Both the position numbers and the translations under genes were made by a program. From contig CALKCP010000007.1 in NCBI GenBank assembly GCA_938083445.1, forward strand, positions 35,833 to 99,832: 64,000 bases of DNA, read 5' to 3'. The notes beneath the pieces are model-generated. The model was not told the DNA's origin, did not search any database, and worked only from the letters and a program-made list of their open reading frames with translations. Positions 10,228-19,306 of the stretch are shown piece after piece; positions within the stretch are counted from its first letter, which is position 1; the number at the start of each line of letters is the position of its first letter. This stretch comes from an uncultured Ulvibacter sp. (GTDB lineage Bacteria > Bacteroidota > Bacteroidia > Flavobacteriales > Flavobacteriaceae).

Positions 10228-10716
10228 ATGAGAAAAAACATTAGATTATTTGGATTTTTTGCAATTATAGCTTTAATGATTTCATCCTGTGCGAATCAAG
10301 AAAAAAAAGAAGTCATTGATATGGAAAAAGTAAAGGTTGAAATCCAAGCAATGGAAGATGCCTTTGCTGCAGGAGAAAAAGCCAAAGATGCAGACGCGGT
10401 GGCAGTCTATTATAGTGACGATGCCATAAGTTATATCAATTACGCACAACCACTTGAAGGTAAGGTAGCTATTACAGAATTTATTGCAAAAGCACTTGCA
10501 AAAGATACCATAGGAAACTACAATGTATATAAGGTTGTAGATGTGTTCGCTGATGGTGATATGGCTGTTGAGATTGGTTCTTGGACCGTATTCGATGTTT
10601 CTGGGAATGAAAAAGATAATGGATATTATACGGCCTACTTTCAAAAACGAGATGGATCCTACGAATGTATTCGAGATATGAATATGACCCCACACTCTCG
10701 TAAGTCTGGTATGTAA
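10228..10716 (+). CDS. SnoaL/DUF4440-like lipoprotein
   Basis: 162 residues from the ATG at 10228, which places a lipoprotein signal at the N-terminus (FFAIIALMISSCAN, lipidated Cys after ISS). Earlier in-frame codons would spoil this signal. The mature part is a single NTF2-like domain: long helix (VEIQAMEDAFAAGEKAKDADAVAVYYSDDA), then strands ending in KRDGSYECIRDMNM, as in DUF4440/SnoaL_3 proteins. These bind small ligands or are enzymes of unknown specificity, so no reaction can be assigned. The protein probably faces the periplasm or outer membrane. A strong terminator follows. Confidence 0.75.
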   Translation: MRKNIRLFGFFAIIALMISSCANQEKKEVIDMEKVKVEIQAMEDAFAAGEKAKDADAVAVYYSDDAISYINYAQPLEGKVAITEFIAKALAKDTIGNYNVYKVVDVFADGDMAVEIGSWTVFDVSGNEKDNGYYTAYFQKRDGSYECIRDMNMTPHSRKSGM

Positions 10717-10764
10717 GCTAAAAATAGCACAGTATATTCCATAGTTTATAAAATACGTTAGTAC

Positions 10765-10797
10765 AAAAGCGCAGTACCTCCGGGGTGCTGCGCTTTT
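10765..10797 (+). terminator. Rho-independent terminator after the NTF2-like lipoprotein
   Basis: AAAAGCGCAG pairs with CTGCGCTTTT; the stem extends inward through TACC/GGTG and leaves a small loop. Confidence 0.85.
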
Positions 10798-10911
10798 ATT
10801 TTATGTAGTTCCTGTGAATACCCATTCATTTTATTTAGCATTTATTTTGACTAAAGTCAAATACTATTTCAACAAAAAACTTTATTTTTGACTGCTTAAA
10901 ATATTTCTTGC

Positions 10912-12495
10912 ATGCATAAAAATTTCAGTATCCTATTTTTAGTCTTTCTAATTACCTCACAACTCTCTTTCTCCCAGCAGATGCCTATAAATTTTTCTGA
11001 TACTTCAGATAATTTTACAGCGTTTTCGGGAAGCGGTTTTTCCTTTAATACAGACCCAAATGATTCTGGCAATCTAGTGGGAGAATTTTATAATGACGGT
11101 AGTGAGCCATGGCAAGGTTTTTATTTGGATTTAAATAGATCCATTGATTTAGATTTTCAAAATACTATTTCGTTGTCTTTCTTCGGATTTGATCCAAATG
11201 CACACAGTATGGTTTTAAAACTTGAGAATGGCCCAAATCCAGATGTTGAGGTTACGCAAAACATCCCATCTGGAGGAGGTTGGACCAATGATATTACATT
11301 TGACTTTTCCAATGCCGTATTAAGTTCAGATGGTGTCACACCTGTAAATGCTACGGGTGCTTATGATCGATTTGTCATTTTTATTGATGGAGGTGTTACA
11401 ATTCCAGGGACGTATTTAATTGATGATATTAGTGATGGTTCTACAGGAACAGATCCAAATGCAATTGACGTAGAGTACACGTCTTTAGTGTGGGAAGACA
11501 ACTTTGAAACTCCGGGCGCTCTAAATCCAACCAAATGGCATCATCAAACACAAGTTATTATTCCCGGAGTAGGCTGGGCGAATGGCGAAGAACAGCATTA
11601 TACAGATCGCATAGATAATTCTTTTGCAGATGGATCAGGCTTATTAAATATAGTTGCAAAAAGAGAAACCTTCACCGATCAGGGTTTGACAAAGGATTAT
11701 ACTTCCGCTCGTTTAAATTCAAAATTTGCTTTTACCTACGGAAGGGTAGATGTAAGAGCCAAATTGCCAATCATACAAGGAACATGGCCAGCAATTTGGA
11801 TGCTCGGTAAAAATATTAATGAAAATGGTGGGTTTTGGGATGCTGCCTTTGGAACAACCAGCTGGCCTGCCTGTGGGGAGGTTGATATCATGGAGCATGG
11901 AATATTTCCTGGTGAGGACATCAATTTTATCGGTAGTGCGCTTCATACTCCTTGCTGCTTTGGTGGTAACCCAAATAATGGCGGTGTAATCGCTGCGAAT
12001 CTTGCCGACGAATTTCACGTTTATTCTGTAAATTGGTCTCCTGATCAAATAACTTTTTTACTTGATGGTGTTGGATTTTTCACCTACAATCCAGCGATAA
12101 AAGATGCCAATACTTGGCCATTTTTCGAAGATCAATTTATATTGTTAAATGTTGCAATGGGTGGTGTTGCAGGAGCAATCAATTCGGGGTTTGTTCAAGA
12201 TTCTATGATTATAGATTATGTTAGAGTGTACCAAGAAGATCCATTAAGTCTTGATGATACAGTTACTTTAGATGCGGCCGTTACAGTGTATCCGAACCCC
12301 TCGAATAGCACCATGTATATTGCGACCAAAGTGGCACTAAGCAGTTTAGAGCTTTATGATGTGACTGGTAAATTGCTGCTTAAAAAGGAAAAAGAGACAA
12401 ACAGTATCGATACAGGTAGTTTAAATTCGGGTGTTTATTTCCTAGTTCTCCATTCAAACAATGAAAAAACCGTTAAAAAAGTATTTGTGAATTGA
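10912..12495 (+). CDS. Secreted GH16 beta-glucanase (laminarinase-type) with type IX sorting domain
   Basis: 527 residues. Signal peptide (residues 1-21), then a carbohydrate-binding-like beta-sandwich (about 25-180), then a GH16 catalytic domain (about 190-440). The catalytic ExDxxE signature is GEVDIMEHG, with nucleophile E323, D325 and acid/base E328; WPAIWML precedes it. The last 75 residues form a type IX secretion sorting domain (VYPNPSN, LYDVTGKLLL, SGVYFL, KKVFVN). The protein should therefore be exported by the SP and T9SS routes and anchored or released outside. The beta-1,3-glucan (laminarin) target is inferred from GH16 family resemblance and the marine setting. No SusC/D pair or other polysaccharide-locus gene is adjacent. 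Confidence 0.88.
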   Translation: MHKNFSILFLVFLITSQLSFSQQMPINFSDTSDNFTAFSGSGFSFNTDPNDSGNLVGEFYNDGSEPWQGFYLDLNRSIDLDFQNTISLSFFGFDPNAHSMVLKLENGPNPDVEVTQNIPSGGGWTNDITFDFSNAVLSSDGVTPVNATGAYDRFVIFIDGGVTIPGTYLIDDISDGSTGTDPNAIDVEYTSLVWEDNFETPGALNPTKWHHQTQVIIPGVGWANGEEQHYTDRIDNSFADGSGLLNIVAKRETFTDQGLTKDYTSARLNSKFAFTYGRVDVRAKLPIIQGTWPAIWMLGKNINENGGFWDAAFGTTSWPACGEVDIMEHGIFPGEDINFIGSALHTPCCFGGNPNNGGVIAANLADEFHVYSVNWSPDQITFLLDGVGFFTYNPAIKDANTWPFFEDQFILLNVAMGGVAGAINSGFVQDSMIIDYVRVYQEDPLSLDDTVTLDAAVTVYPNPSNSTMYIATKVALSSLELYDVTGKLLLKKEKETNSIDTGSLNSGVYFLVLHSNNEKTVKKVFVN

Positions 12496-12657
12496 TTCTT
12501 TAGAAAAGAAATCTCTCCCGAATACCGACGACTATTTTATGGTTTTTTTGAGCTTTTGCGAATCGCTATAGGCATGTCTCTCGACCTAACTTCATTATAA
12601 AAAGAAGAAAGCACAAGCTTCAAGAGGAGTAAAGGAGTGCGTGTTAAAAACAGTTTG

Positions 12658-13269
12658 TTATTTTCCCTTCAGGTCAATACGGTCGCTTTGCAGTTCTACG
12701 ATCACTTCATTTTTACGATTAAAAACTTCGTAGGGTGCATTATAACCAAAAAAGTAAAATTGGTTTGTATAGGCTATTCCCTCTGCATCTAAAGCCAATT
12801 TCAGCTTTTGTTTGTAGGTCTCTATTTTGAGATCAGTAGCCCAACCGCTAAAATGTATCGCTGCAACCGTTTTAGCGGGTTCTTCTCTAAAGCTTATTCC
12901 CGATTGATTTGGTTGAGGAAGTGTTTCTTTATTAAATTTCTTTGGAACCATAAACATCATCGTTATGGAGTCTTCCAGAGACATCGCTACTGGGGAAGTC
13001 ATCGCAATTTTTTCGTTCCTTTCATTATCGCCAAAAATATATCCAGCTAGCTTAGAGAAGCCATTACTTGATGCATCCTTAAATGTATTTGTAGCGAGTT
13101 GAACCGAAGTAAATAAAGTAGCTTGATACTGTCGGGTTTCAAAAGTGTCGTATTTTTTATTGACAACATAAGGGTAGGTTTCAATGTTCCTTTGTCCCTT
13201 CAGCGCAAAAAGTTGGATACATACAAAAGCGATGAGGACGGCGCCAAGTATAATTATTACTATTTTCAT
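12658..13269 (-). CDS. SOUL heme-binding family protein
   Basis: 203 residues from MKIVIIILG. One N-terminal membrane segment (residues 2-22) is followed by a SOUL domain with the hallmark KIAMTSPVAM and a C-terminal FFGYNAPYEVFNRKNEV block. Members bind heme or other tetrapyrroles weakly, and their bacterial role is not settled. A longer reading frame begins at 13350, but its first codons read through the terminator hairpin of the upstream gene, so the ATG at 13269 is preferred. It is probably anchored in the inner membrane with the domain outside. Confidence 0.85.
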   Translation of the reverse strand: MKIVIIILGAVLIAFVCIQLFALKGQRNIETYPYVVNKKYDTFETRQYQATLFTSVQLATNTFKDASSNGFSKLAGYIFGDNERNEKIAMTSPVAMSLEDSITMMFMVPKKFNKETLPQPNQSGISFREEPAKTVAAIHFSGWATDLKIETYKQKLKLALDAEGIAYTNQFYFFGYNAPYEVFNRKNEVIVELQSDRIDLKGK

Positions 13270-13327
13270 TAATTCTGTTTCATTTATTTGACAATAGGAA
13301 GTAAGGAACGATAGGACGTAATTAGTT

Positions 13328-13362
13328 AAAAAAAAACCAAGTGTATTCAACTTGGTTTTTTT
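13328..13362 (-). terminator. Rho-independent terminator of the LipL32-like gene
   Basis: AAAAAACCAAGT / ACTTGGTTTTTT arms around a 7-base loop, ending in a T run on both strands. It sits between the LipL32-like gene and the SOUL gene. Confidence 0.85.
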
Positions 13363-13385
13363 AATCTAATAATGGAGTTTTATTT

Positions 13386-14069
13386 TTATTCCATTTGCTC
13401 TAATAAGCCATCGATAGTATTTGACATTACGACACCGGGTAATTTTACTGGAGAGCCCACTTGAGCAAGGAACGTTCCATTCACTTCGCCTTTTTTATAA
13501 GACGTAAATCCAATTCTGTATAAGCCTACAGTCAATGCTTTTAATGGATCATTCACTTCGCTTTGGTAACGTAAAAGGGAGTTGTATTTTCTTCCACTAG
13601 GTTGTTTTGGCATTTCACCACTATCATCATTTCTTGCAAGCGTTGTCCAGGTCGCATCTGATGAACCAGCAATGCCCTCTTTTGTGAATACGCTCGATCT
13701 TTCTAAGGTAATGTAAGTGTCAAAAAACTCTTTAGAGTCTTTGTTTTCTTCATATCCAGCTCCCATAATTGGGTTTTTAGTTTTTGAATCTCCTGCAGGA
13801 GACATCATTCTTAAACCTATTTCAGGAGCTATGGCAGGAATCCATAAGTATATATAGTAAAATTTCTTTCCATCTTTCACTTCATTTTCGGTACCGGGAG
13901 AGGCATGCCCTAAATAACTAATAACGTCTAAATAAGGTACTTTCTTTTTCACTGGACCTGCTTTTATTTCAATTGAACTGCCAAAACTTTTTAACTTTTG
14001 AGCGTTTACGGCTCCTGTTGAAATTAAGAAAATCGTTAGTAAACCTAAATTTGTAATTGTTTTTAACAT
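13386..14069 (-). CDS. Exported homologue of Leptospira LipL32
   Basis: 227 residues with a type I signal peptide (MLKTITNLGLLTIFLISTGA, cleavage near VNAQ) and no lipobox. The mature part lines up, from memory, with most of LipL32: PYLDVISYLG, YYIYLWIPAIAPEIGLRMMS, FFDTYITLER, KYNSLLRY and GLYRIGFTSYKKGEVNGTF all have close counterparts there. Positions matching the LipL32 calcium ligands appear kept: D117-T118 (FDTY), D148-D149 (NDD) and Y162 (KYNSL). LipL32 is the most abundant outer-membrane lipoprotein of pathogenic leptospires, and its function is still unclear. Here the Cys anchor is lost, so the protein is probably periplasmic or secreted. It is monocistronic. Confidence 0.8.
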   Translation of the reverse strand: MLKTITNLGLLTIFLISTGAVNAQKLKSFGSSIEIKAGPVKKKVPYLDVISYLGHASPGTENEVKDGKKFYYIYLWIPAIAPEIGLRMMSPAGDSKTKNPIMGAGYEENKDSKEFFDTYITLERSSVFTKEGIAGSSDATWTTLARNDDSGEMPKQPSGRKYNSLLRYQSEVNDPLKALTVGLYRIGFTSYKKGEVNGTFLAQVGSPVKLPGVVMSNTIDGLLEQME

Positions 14070-14155
14070 ATTGTTTGTTTTTTTGATATTAGTAAAGTTA
14101 GTGTTTTTTTTTTCTTAATGATAGAATATTCGTTTTTCTAGATAGTAAAAGCTTC

Positions 14156-14233
14156 TTAGTACCGAGTTCTATCGGCAGCATATTTCCCTGCTCCAGTGAG
14201 AGCAACAATAACAAAGACAGCAGTCAAAACCTT
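14156..14233 (-). pseudogene. 3' relic of a DoxX gene
   Basis: Immediately behind, and in frame with, the stop codon of the phosphatase gene lie 25 codons reading KVLTAVFVIVALTGAGKYAA then DRTRY and a stop. This matches the end of the intact DoxX gene at 16554 (IMALTGAGKYAVDRNRH). No start or upstream DoxX sequence remains. The simplest reading is that a second DoxX copy was deleted and only its tail survives. Confidence 0.7.
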
Positions 14234-15061
14234 TTATTGAGAGATTAAATTCGCATAAAAGATGCCTTCTTGATACATGAAAGTACTTTCTTTTCGGTTT
14301 AAGTTCAATTTTCCTCCCTCAAAATTCGTTGCTGGCAACCCTAGTTCATGATACATACATGCTGTAGCAGCAAAGTCCCAGATACTGCCGCCACCGCTCT
14401 CTTTCTTCGGGAGTTTTAGCATGCATGCTGGACCATTTTCCAATACATGGATGCCGTTTAATACGGAGCCCGCTCCAGCAATTTCTTTTACCACATCCAA
14501 GCCTAGCCTCTCTGCATTTTCGTTCAAAACATTTTCTATTGTGTCTGCGCCGGGTGTATCCTTCAGCTTTCGGTCTGTGACATAAGTTAAATGCTTCGTT
14601 CTATGCTTAATTTTCCAAGAGACCCCATTTTTATAAGCACCATTGCCCTTGATAGCATGATACAAAGCATTCGTGCTGGGGTCAAAAACCACACCAATAT
14701 GAGGGGTCCCGTCTTTTGCTATCAATGCAATTGAAACAGAAAATCCTGGTTGCCTATTGATAAAAGCGAGCGTTCCGTCCATCGGGTCAATACACCAAAA
14801 AAAATCTTTTTCGAATCGACTTCCATCATCTTCGGTTTCTTCTGTTAAAAGCCCTATGTCAAAAGCCTTACAGCTAGGAAGGAGATGAGAGATAATTACC
14901 TCTTCACAGGCTCTGTCAACAGCCGTAACTACCTGCGTGGCATAGCTTGTGCCTTCCGCCTTGGTCTCCACCAAAATGTCGTCGTTCATAAACTTCTGAA
15001 TAACTTTTCCTGCCAATAAGGCCGCCTCGATTGCTATCCTGTTTAGGTGATGTAGATCCAT
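14234..15061 (-). CDS. Inositol monophosphatase-family phosphatase
   Basis: 275 residues. The metal-binding signature of the family is visible: GLLTEETEDD, then WCIDPMDGTLAF (DPxDGT), then GSIWDFAATACMYHELG (WD motif). Such Mg-dependent, Li-sensitive enzymes remove phosphate from inositol phosphates, 3'-phosphoadenylates (CysQ type) or fructose bisphosphate; the exact substrate cannot be told here. The gene follows the kinase-like gene after only 2 bp, so the two are surely co-transcribed and may act on one metabolite in opposite directions. Confidence 0.85.
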   Translation of the reverse strand: MDLHHLNRIAIEAALLAGKVIQKFMNDDILVETKAEGTSYATQVVTAVDRACEEVIISHLLPSCKAFDIGLLTEETEDDGSRFEKDFFWCIDPMDGTLAFINRQPGFSVSIALIAKDGTPHIGVVFDPSTNALYHAIKGNGAYKNGVSWKIKHRTKHLTYVTDRKLKDTPGADTIENVLNENAERLGLDVVKEIAGAGSVLNGIHVLENGPACMLKLPKKESGGGSIWDFAATACMYHELGLPATNFEGGKLNLNRKESTFMYQEGIFYANLISQ

Positions 15062-15063
15062 TT

Positions 15064-16011
15064 CTATAAACTATTGATTGCTTGAGCTGTTACACGTTCA
15101 CTATAACTATTAATTTTCCAGTGGCCGGGACTCCATCCTTTTAGAAAGCGATGAAAGTCGGCCCATGCGAATCGATATAAAGAACGCCATTCCGTTTCTA
15201 ACGCTTCATTTCTTTCCTCAAACTCATTCTGTAAATGGTTAAAATAGGTGTCTAATATTTGGGCCTCTAAACGTTCGCAAGCACTTTGATTTAGGCAGCT
15301 ACCAATAAAATAGGCCACATCTTTCATTCCACATCCGCCACCAACATACTGAAAATCTAGCCCAGCAACAGCACCCTCTTTGGAAAAACAGAAATTTGCC
15401 AATTTGGCATCTCCGTGAACAAATGTTTTGTGCCTACATTCGCTCAACTTTTTATCAAGTAGAGGAGCTGCTTCTTTCAAATTTTGATCCTCTAATACTT
15501 CCAATTCTTGAGGTCTGGTCTCCAAATGCCAATACGTACCTACTTCCCAAAGCCCGTTAGGCACTTTTCCCAGATAACTTGCGTGAAATTTCGCCAACCA
15601 TAACAAGCACTCATCTATATCTTCCCATGAAACTTCCTCCTTACGCAAGGGATAGCCGGCACTGTCTAAATCTTCTAGCAGCATAAGAACCTCATGATTA
15701 TAACTTTCAATAGTGATACATTGCGGCAGTCGTGCTGCACTGATTGTGCTATAGGTGTTATACCAAGCAGCTTCTACTTTGTAAGACTTTAATTTTCTTT
15801 CATGACCCGAATTAGTGTCCCATCCTTGGGGATGCTTTTTGTGTATTGGCAACTGAACGTGTTTTACTATGACACTTTCTACAGCTGCGTTCTCCAAACC
15901 GACTCGTATAATCCTCCCGTAACCGCTCCACAACTCCTGTATCACTTCTTTTTCCGTCAAAGAAGAGGCACCCGTTTTCTGTAAGACAATAGATTTAAAG
16001 TGTTCGTTCAT
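15064..16011 (-). CDS. APH/choline-kinase-like phosphotransferase
   Basis: 315 residues of the aminoglycoside-phosphotransferase/ecdysteroid-kinase-like fold. Visible are the hinge region [10 protein letters not shown], the catalytic Brenner motif [13 protein letters not shown] (HGDxxxxN) and the metal-binding [10 protein letters not shown]. The N-terminal ATP-binding lobe is divergent. Families of this kind phosphorylate small alcohols; the substrate is unknown. It is the first gene of a two-gene operon with the phosphatase. The pairing suggests a phosphorylation/dephosphorylation pair, but this is inference from spacing alone. Confidence 0.75.
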   Translation of the reverse strand: MNEHFKSIVLQKTGASSLTEKEVIQELWSGYGRIIRVGLENAAVESVIVKHVQLPIHKKHPQGWDTNSGHERKLKSYKVEAAWYNTYSTISAARLPQCITIESYNHEVLMLLEDLDSAGYPLRKEEVSWEDIDECLLWLAKFHASYLGKVPNGLWEVGTYWHLETRPQELEVLEDQNLKEAAPLLDKKLSECRHKTFVHGDAKLANFCFSKEGAVAGLDFQYVGGGCGMKDVAYFIGSCLNQSACERLEAQILDTYFNHLQNEFEERNEALETEWRSLYRFAWADFHRFLKGWSPGHWKINSYSERVTAQAINSL

Positions 16012-16134
16012 AAAATAGTAGGTGTAAAAAGATAGAACAGCGAGGCTTAATCAAAAGGATTCACATATAAAAACACGACTTAATGTAACAACCTCTATAA
16101 CAATTCTGTCTTAATCTATAAAGGCTTCTAACGT

Positions 16135-16506
16135 TTAGATAGTTTCTTCAATCGGATCCTGCCCATATTGATTTTCACCTGCATTACCCTCTGTAACCAA
16201 GAGTATCAAAACCCAGAAGGGCCCTATAAATGGAATGAAGGCAACTAATAGCATCCAACCGCTTTTTCCAATATCGTGAAGCCGTCTCACTAAAACTGCG
16301 AGTCCAGGAATTAATAAGACCAAAACATAAAGGCCATATAGAGGTCCATAAGCGTAGTCGTCGATGGTGATTTCCAGAAAATTGTCTAGATACAAAGCGA
16401 TTGTAGAGAAAGACAAATTAAACAGAACAAACATCCAATACTCTTTTCTTCTTGCCCTACCATTAAAGTCGGCATATTGTTGCAGCACTTTTAAATACCA
16501 ATTCAT
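16135..16506 (-). CDS. DUF805 membrane protein
   Basis: 123 residues. It opens with the family hallmark MNWYLKVLQQYADFNGRARR followed by KEYW, then three or four membrane segments and the conserved LVRRLHDIGKSGW loop. DUF805 proteins are small inner-membrane proteins of unknown function. It lies 47 bp downstream of the DoxX gene on the same strand and is probably co-transcribed with it. Confidence 0.85.
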   Translation of the reverse strand: MNWYLKVLQQYADFNGRARRKEYWMFVLFNLSFSTIALYLDNFLEITIDDYAYGPLYGLYVLVLLIPGLAVLVRRLHDIGKSGWMLLVAFIPFIGPFWVLILLVTEGNAGENQYGQDPIEETI

Positions 16507-16553
16507 ATTTTGCTCTTTGTTTTTTTATTTCTTCCTTTCACAAGGAATGTCTC

Positions 16554-16931
16554 TTAGTGCCTGTTTCTATCTACAGCGTATTTCCCTGCTCCTGTTAATG
16601 CCATGATACTAAATGCAAAAAGATATAGTAAGGCCTTTTCTTTACTTCCAATAGGGTCTGATCCATGAACTATGAAAGCAGCAACGGCCATTGTAATGGC
16701 GGGTGGAATAGCAGCCAAGCGTGTTTTGTAGCCAATAATGATTAGCAAAGGGCAAATTGCTTCGCCAATTACAACTAATAGTAAGGATGGCAAAGCACCA
16801 ATTCCCAGAGGATCGGAAAATTCAAAATTACCCTGCACTAGTTTCATTAATTTGGGAATTCCATGTGTTAGCATTAGTCCGCTGAAACCTAGTCTTGATA
16901 ATAGTAATCCGATGTGATACGTTGAAGTCAT
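16554..16931 (-). CDS. DoxX family membrane protein
   Basis: 125 residues from MTSTYHIG; an ATG 27 bp upstream adds only a basic leader. Four membrane segments are visible, with typical DoxX features: GLLLSRLGFSGLMLTHGIPK near the start and GEAICPLLIIIGYKTRLAA in the middle. The ending TGAGKYAVDRNRH is nearly repeated by the relic at 14156. DoxX proteins are small inner-membrane proteins sometimes tied to thiol or redox stress. The function here is not known. Confidence 0.82.
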   Translation of the reverse strand: MTSTYHIGLLLSRLGFSGLMLTHGIPKLMKLVQGNFEFSDPLGIGALPSLLLVVIGEAICPLLIIIGYKTRLAAIPPAITMAVAAFIVHGSDPIGSKEKALLYLFAFSIMALTGAGKYAVDRNRH

Positions 16932-17128
16932 ATGTTTTCTTTTTATATTTTTTACCAAAGAACAAATATAATAAACTGATAATTTATTTCTATCGTAGTT
17001 TTATTTTCTCTAGGCCGCAATAGTTAAAATAGATTCATGCTCATTTCAAGTGCGAATTGGTATTAATTGTTCATATAAAAGTATACAATAATATTAAAAC
17101 GTATTTTTGTTTTCACAATTTAATTTGA

Positions 17129-18031
17129 ATGATAAAACTAAAAGCTTGGGTTTCAGCGGCACGACTAAGAACGCTTCCCTTGTCAATTTCAGGAATTATT
17201 ACAGCGGCGGCTGCGGCGGCACATATTGGTCAATATAGAAGCATAATTTTTTGGTTGGCAATAGCAACAACTTTAGGGTTTCAGGTACTATCAAACTTTG
17301 CAAACGATTATGGCGATGGAGTAAAAGGAACAGATAATGACGATCGAGTTGGCCCTGCACGAGCGCTACAAAGTGGTTTGCTCACGGAAAGAGAATTAAA
17401 AAGAGGCATGATCTTTACGGCGGTCATTACCCTACTTCTTGCCAGTATGCTCATTTTTGCTGCTTTCGGTAACAATAACTTCGTACTCTCTCTCTTGTTT
17501 TTCAATCTCGGAATCGCAGCAATTATTGCTGCAGTAAAATACACCGTTGGGAAATCTGCCTATGGGTATCGTGCGATGGGAGACGTATTCGTTTTTATAT
17601 TTTTTGGTTTGGTAGGGGTGCTAGGCTGTTATTTTCTGTTTACGGAAACAGTAACTGATTATATTCTTTTGCCGGCGATTACAATAGGACTCTTAAGTGT
17701 CGCGGTCCTCAATCTAAACAATATGAGAGATCGATTAACAGATGTAAAAGTAAACAAGAACACCTTGGCTGTTATTTTGGGCGAGTCAAAAGTAAAAAGC
17801 TACCACACGGCGCTAATCCTTGGCGGATTTACCTCCGCAGTTGTTTATTTCTTCCTCCAATCGAAAGGGCTTTATTCGTTTTTACCTCTCATCGCTTTTA
17901 TTCCCTTATTTATGAATATCATAAAAGTATATAAAACAGATATTCCCAAAAATCTAGATCCGGAATTGAAAAAAGTAGCGCTGAGCACATTTTTGTTTTC
18001 GATATTATTTTTTATCACCACTTTTATTTAA
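17129..18031 (+). CDS. menA: 1,4-dihydroxy-2-naphthoate polyprenyltransferase
   Basis: 300 residues, UbiA superfamily, with about eight membrane segments. The first Asp motif is NFANDYGDGVKGTDND (NDxxxD type), and the second is in LNLNNMRDRLTDVKVNK. The enzyme attaches the polyprenyl chain to dihydroxynaphthoate in the inner membrane, the penultimate step of menaquinone synthesis. menC and menE follow on the same strand, which settles MenA over other UbiA proteins. The ATG lies in the context AATTTGAATG, close to the AATTTGAA at the menC and menE starts. Confidence 0.92.
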   Translation: MIKLKAWVSAARLRTLPLSISGIITAAAAAAHIGQYRSIIFWLAIATTLGFQVLSNFANDYGDGVKGTDNDDRVGPARALQSGLLTERELKRGMIFTAVITLLLASMLIFAAFGNNNFVLSLLFFNLGIAAIIAAVKYTVGKSAYGYRAMGDVFVFIFFGLVGVLGCYFLFTETVTDYILLPAITIGLLSVAVLNLNNMRDRLTDVKVNKNTLAVILGESKVKSYHTALILGGFTSAVVYFFLQSKGLYSFLPLIAFIPLFMNIIKVYKTDIPKNLDPELKKVALSTFLFSILFFITTFI

Positions 18032-18250
18032 TCACAGTTATCAAAATAGTACATTATGAAAATCGCGTACTTTCGTCATAATAGGTTTTCATTAGCGCAT
18101 TTGGGTGCGCACATTCTTTTCAATATTTTTAAATTTGAAAACCCTTTGTATAAAAATTTGATGCTGCTTGAGATTTCAGAGTCAAAAGAACCTTAGATTT
18201 TTTAGCTTCCTTTTACAGCGCCTTAACATCCATTAATCCAAGAATATAAT

Positions 18251-19303
18251 TTGAAAGCAACGTATAAAAAACACCTCCTAGAATTTAAAGTACCAAGTGG
18301 AACTTCCCGCGGTGTGCTGAGAACAAAGGAAACTTGGTTTTTAATACTCTCTGAAAAGAATAACCAAGGCATAGGCGAATGCGGTCTGTTAAGAGGTCTT
18401 AGTGTCGATGACCGTCCCGATTATGAAGAAAAATTACAATGGGTATGCACCAATATTGCCTTAGGAAAAGATGCGCTATACGAAGCGCTAATTGAGTTTC
18501 CTTCCATTCAATTTGGTGTTGAAATGGCCTTTAGGTCTTTAGCTTCCAATGATTCTTTTACTTTATTTCCTTCGGAATTTACTACTGGTAAAAAGGGCAT
18601 TCCGATTAATGGACTCATTTGGATGGGGAGTAAGGCGTTTATGAAGGAGCAAATAGCTGAAAAAATAGATCAGGGTTTCAGCTGTATCAAAATGAAAATA
18701 GGAGCGATTAACTTTATATCTGAAATTGATATTTTGCATGCCATAAGGCAAGAGTTTAGTGCTTCAGAAATAGAAATAAGAGTAGATGCAAATGGCGCTT
18801 TTAAAGCGTCCGAAGCATTAGAGAAATTAAAAAGACTATCCGATTACGGTATACATTCGATTGAGCAACCCATTCAACAAGGGCAATGGCAAGAAATGGC
18901 TCGTTTGTGTGAAGATACGCCCCTAGATATAGCGCTGGACGAAGAGTTGATTGGTGTTTTTTCAGAAGAAAGAAAAAGAGCACTGCTTGAAACAATTAAT
19001 CCACCCTATATTATCTTGAAACCAAGTTTTATTGGTGGATTTTCAGGAACCGACGCTTGGATTTCAATCGCTGAACAAAAAGAAGTCGATTGGTGGGTTA
19101 CTTCAGCCTTAGAAAGTAATATCGGATTAAATGCAATTTCTCAATATACCTTCACAAAAAACAGTAAATTGCCTCAAGGTTTGGGTACGGGTAGTTTGTA
19201 TACCAATAATATTCCTTCACCTCTTGAAATTTTTGAGGGTTCCATAAAATACAATGAAAAAAAGAAATGGAATTTGGAACGTATTAATCAAAATATGCTG
19301 TAG
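18251..19303 (+). CDS. menC: o-Succinylbenzoate synthase
   Basis: 350 residues, enolase superfamily. The general base lysine pair is K147/K149 in IKMKIG; metal ligands are D179 (RVDANG), E205 (SIEQP) and D230 (ALDEE); K257 in ILKPSF is on the other side of the active site. The enzyme dehydrates SHCHC to o-succinylbenzoate in menaquinone synthesis. The start is a TTG in ATAATTTGAAAGC; no ATG is available before the conserved N-terminal capping domain. The gene is followed after 3 bp by a CPBP protease and then menE. Confidence 0.92.
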   Translation: MKATYKKHLLEFKVPSGTSRGVLRTKETWFLILSEKNNQGIGECGLLRGLSVDDRPDYEEKLQWVCTNIALGKDALYEALIEFPSIQFGVEMAFRSLASNDSFTLFPSEFTTGKKGIPINGLIWMGSKAFMKEQIAEKIDQGFSCIKMKIGAINFISEIDILHAIRQEFSASEIEIRVDANGAFKASEALEKLKRLSDYGIHSIEQPIQQGQWQEMARLCEDTPLDIALDEELIGVFSEERKRALLETINPPYIILKPSFIGGFSGTDAWISIAEQKEVDWWVTSALESNIGLNAISQYTFTKNSKLPQGLGTGSLYTNNIPSPLEIFEGSIKYNEKKKWNLERINQNML

Positions 19304-19306
19304 GTT

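Noticed and set aside
10282..10695. 137-codon minus-strand frame opposite the NTF2-like lipoprotein
   Set aside because: Shadow of a real gene: it has odd composition (Ile/His/Phe-rich) and no signal or motif, whereas the plus-strand frame has a lipobox and a clear fold.
13270..13350. Upstream extension of the SOUL gene (MNTLGFFLTN...)
   Set aside because: Its codons run through the terminator hairpin of the LipL32-like gene, and the natural membrane anchor starts at 13269.
18056..18196. A 46-codon ATG frame between menA and menC (MKIAYFRHNRFSLAHLGAHI...)
   Set aside because: No recognisable motif, no start signal and a typical composition of chance frames. It may be an mRNA leader for menC. 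I do not list it as a gene.
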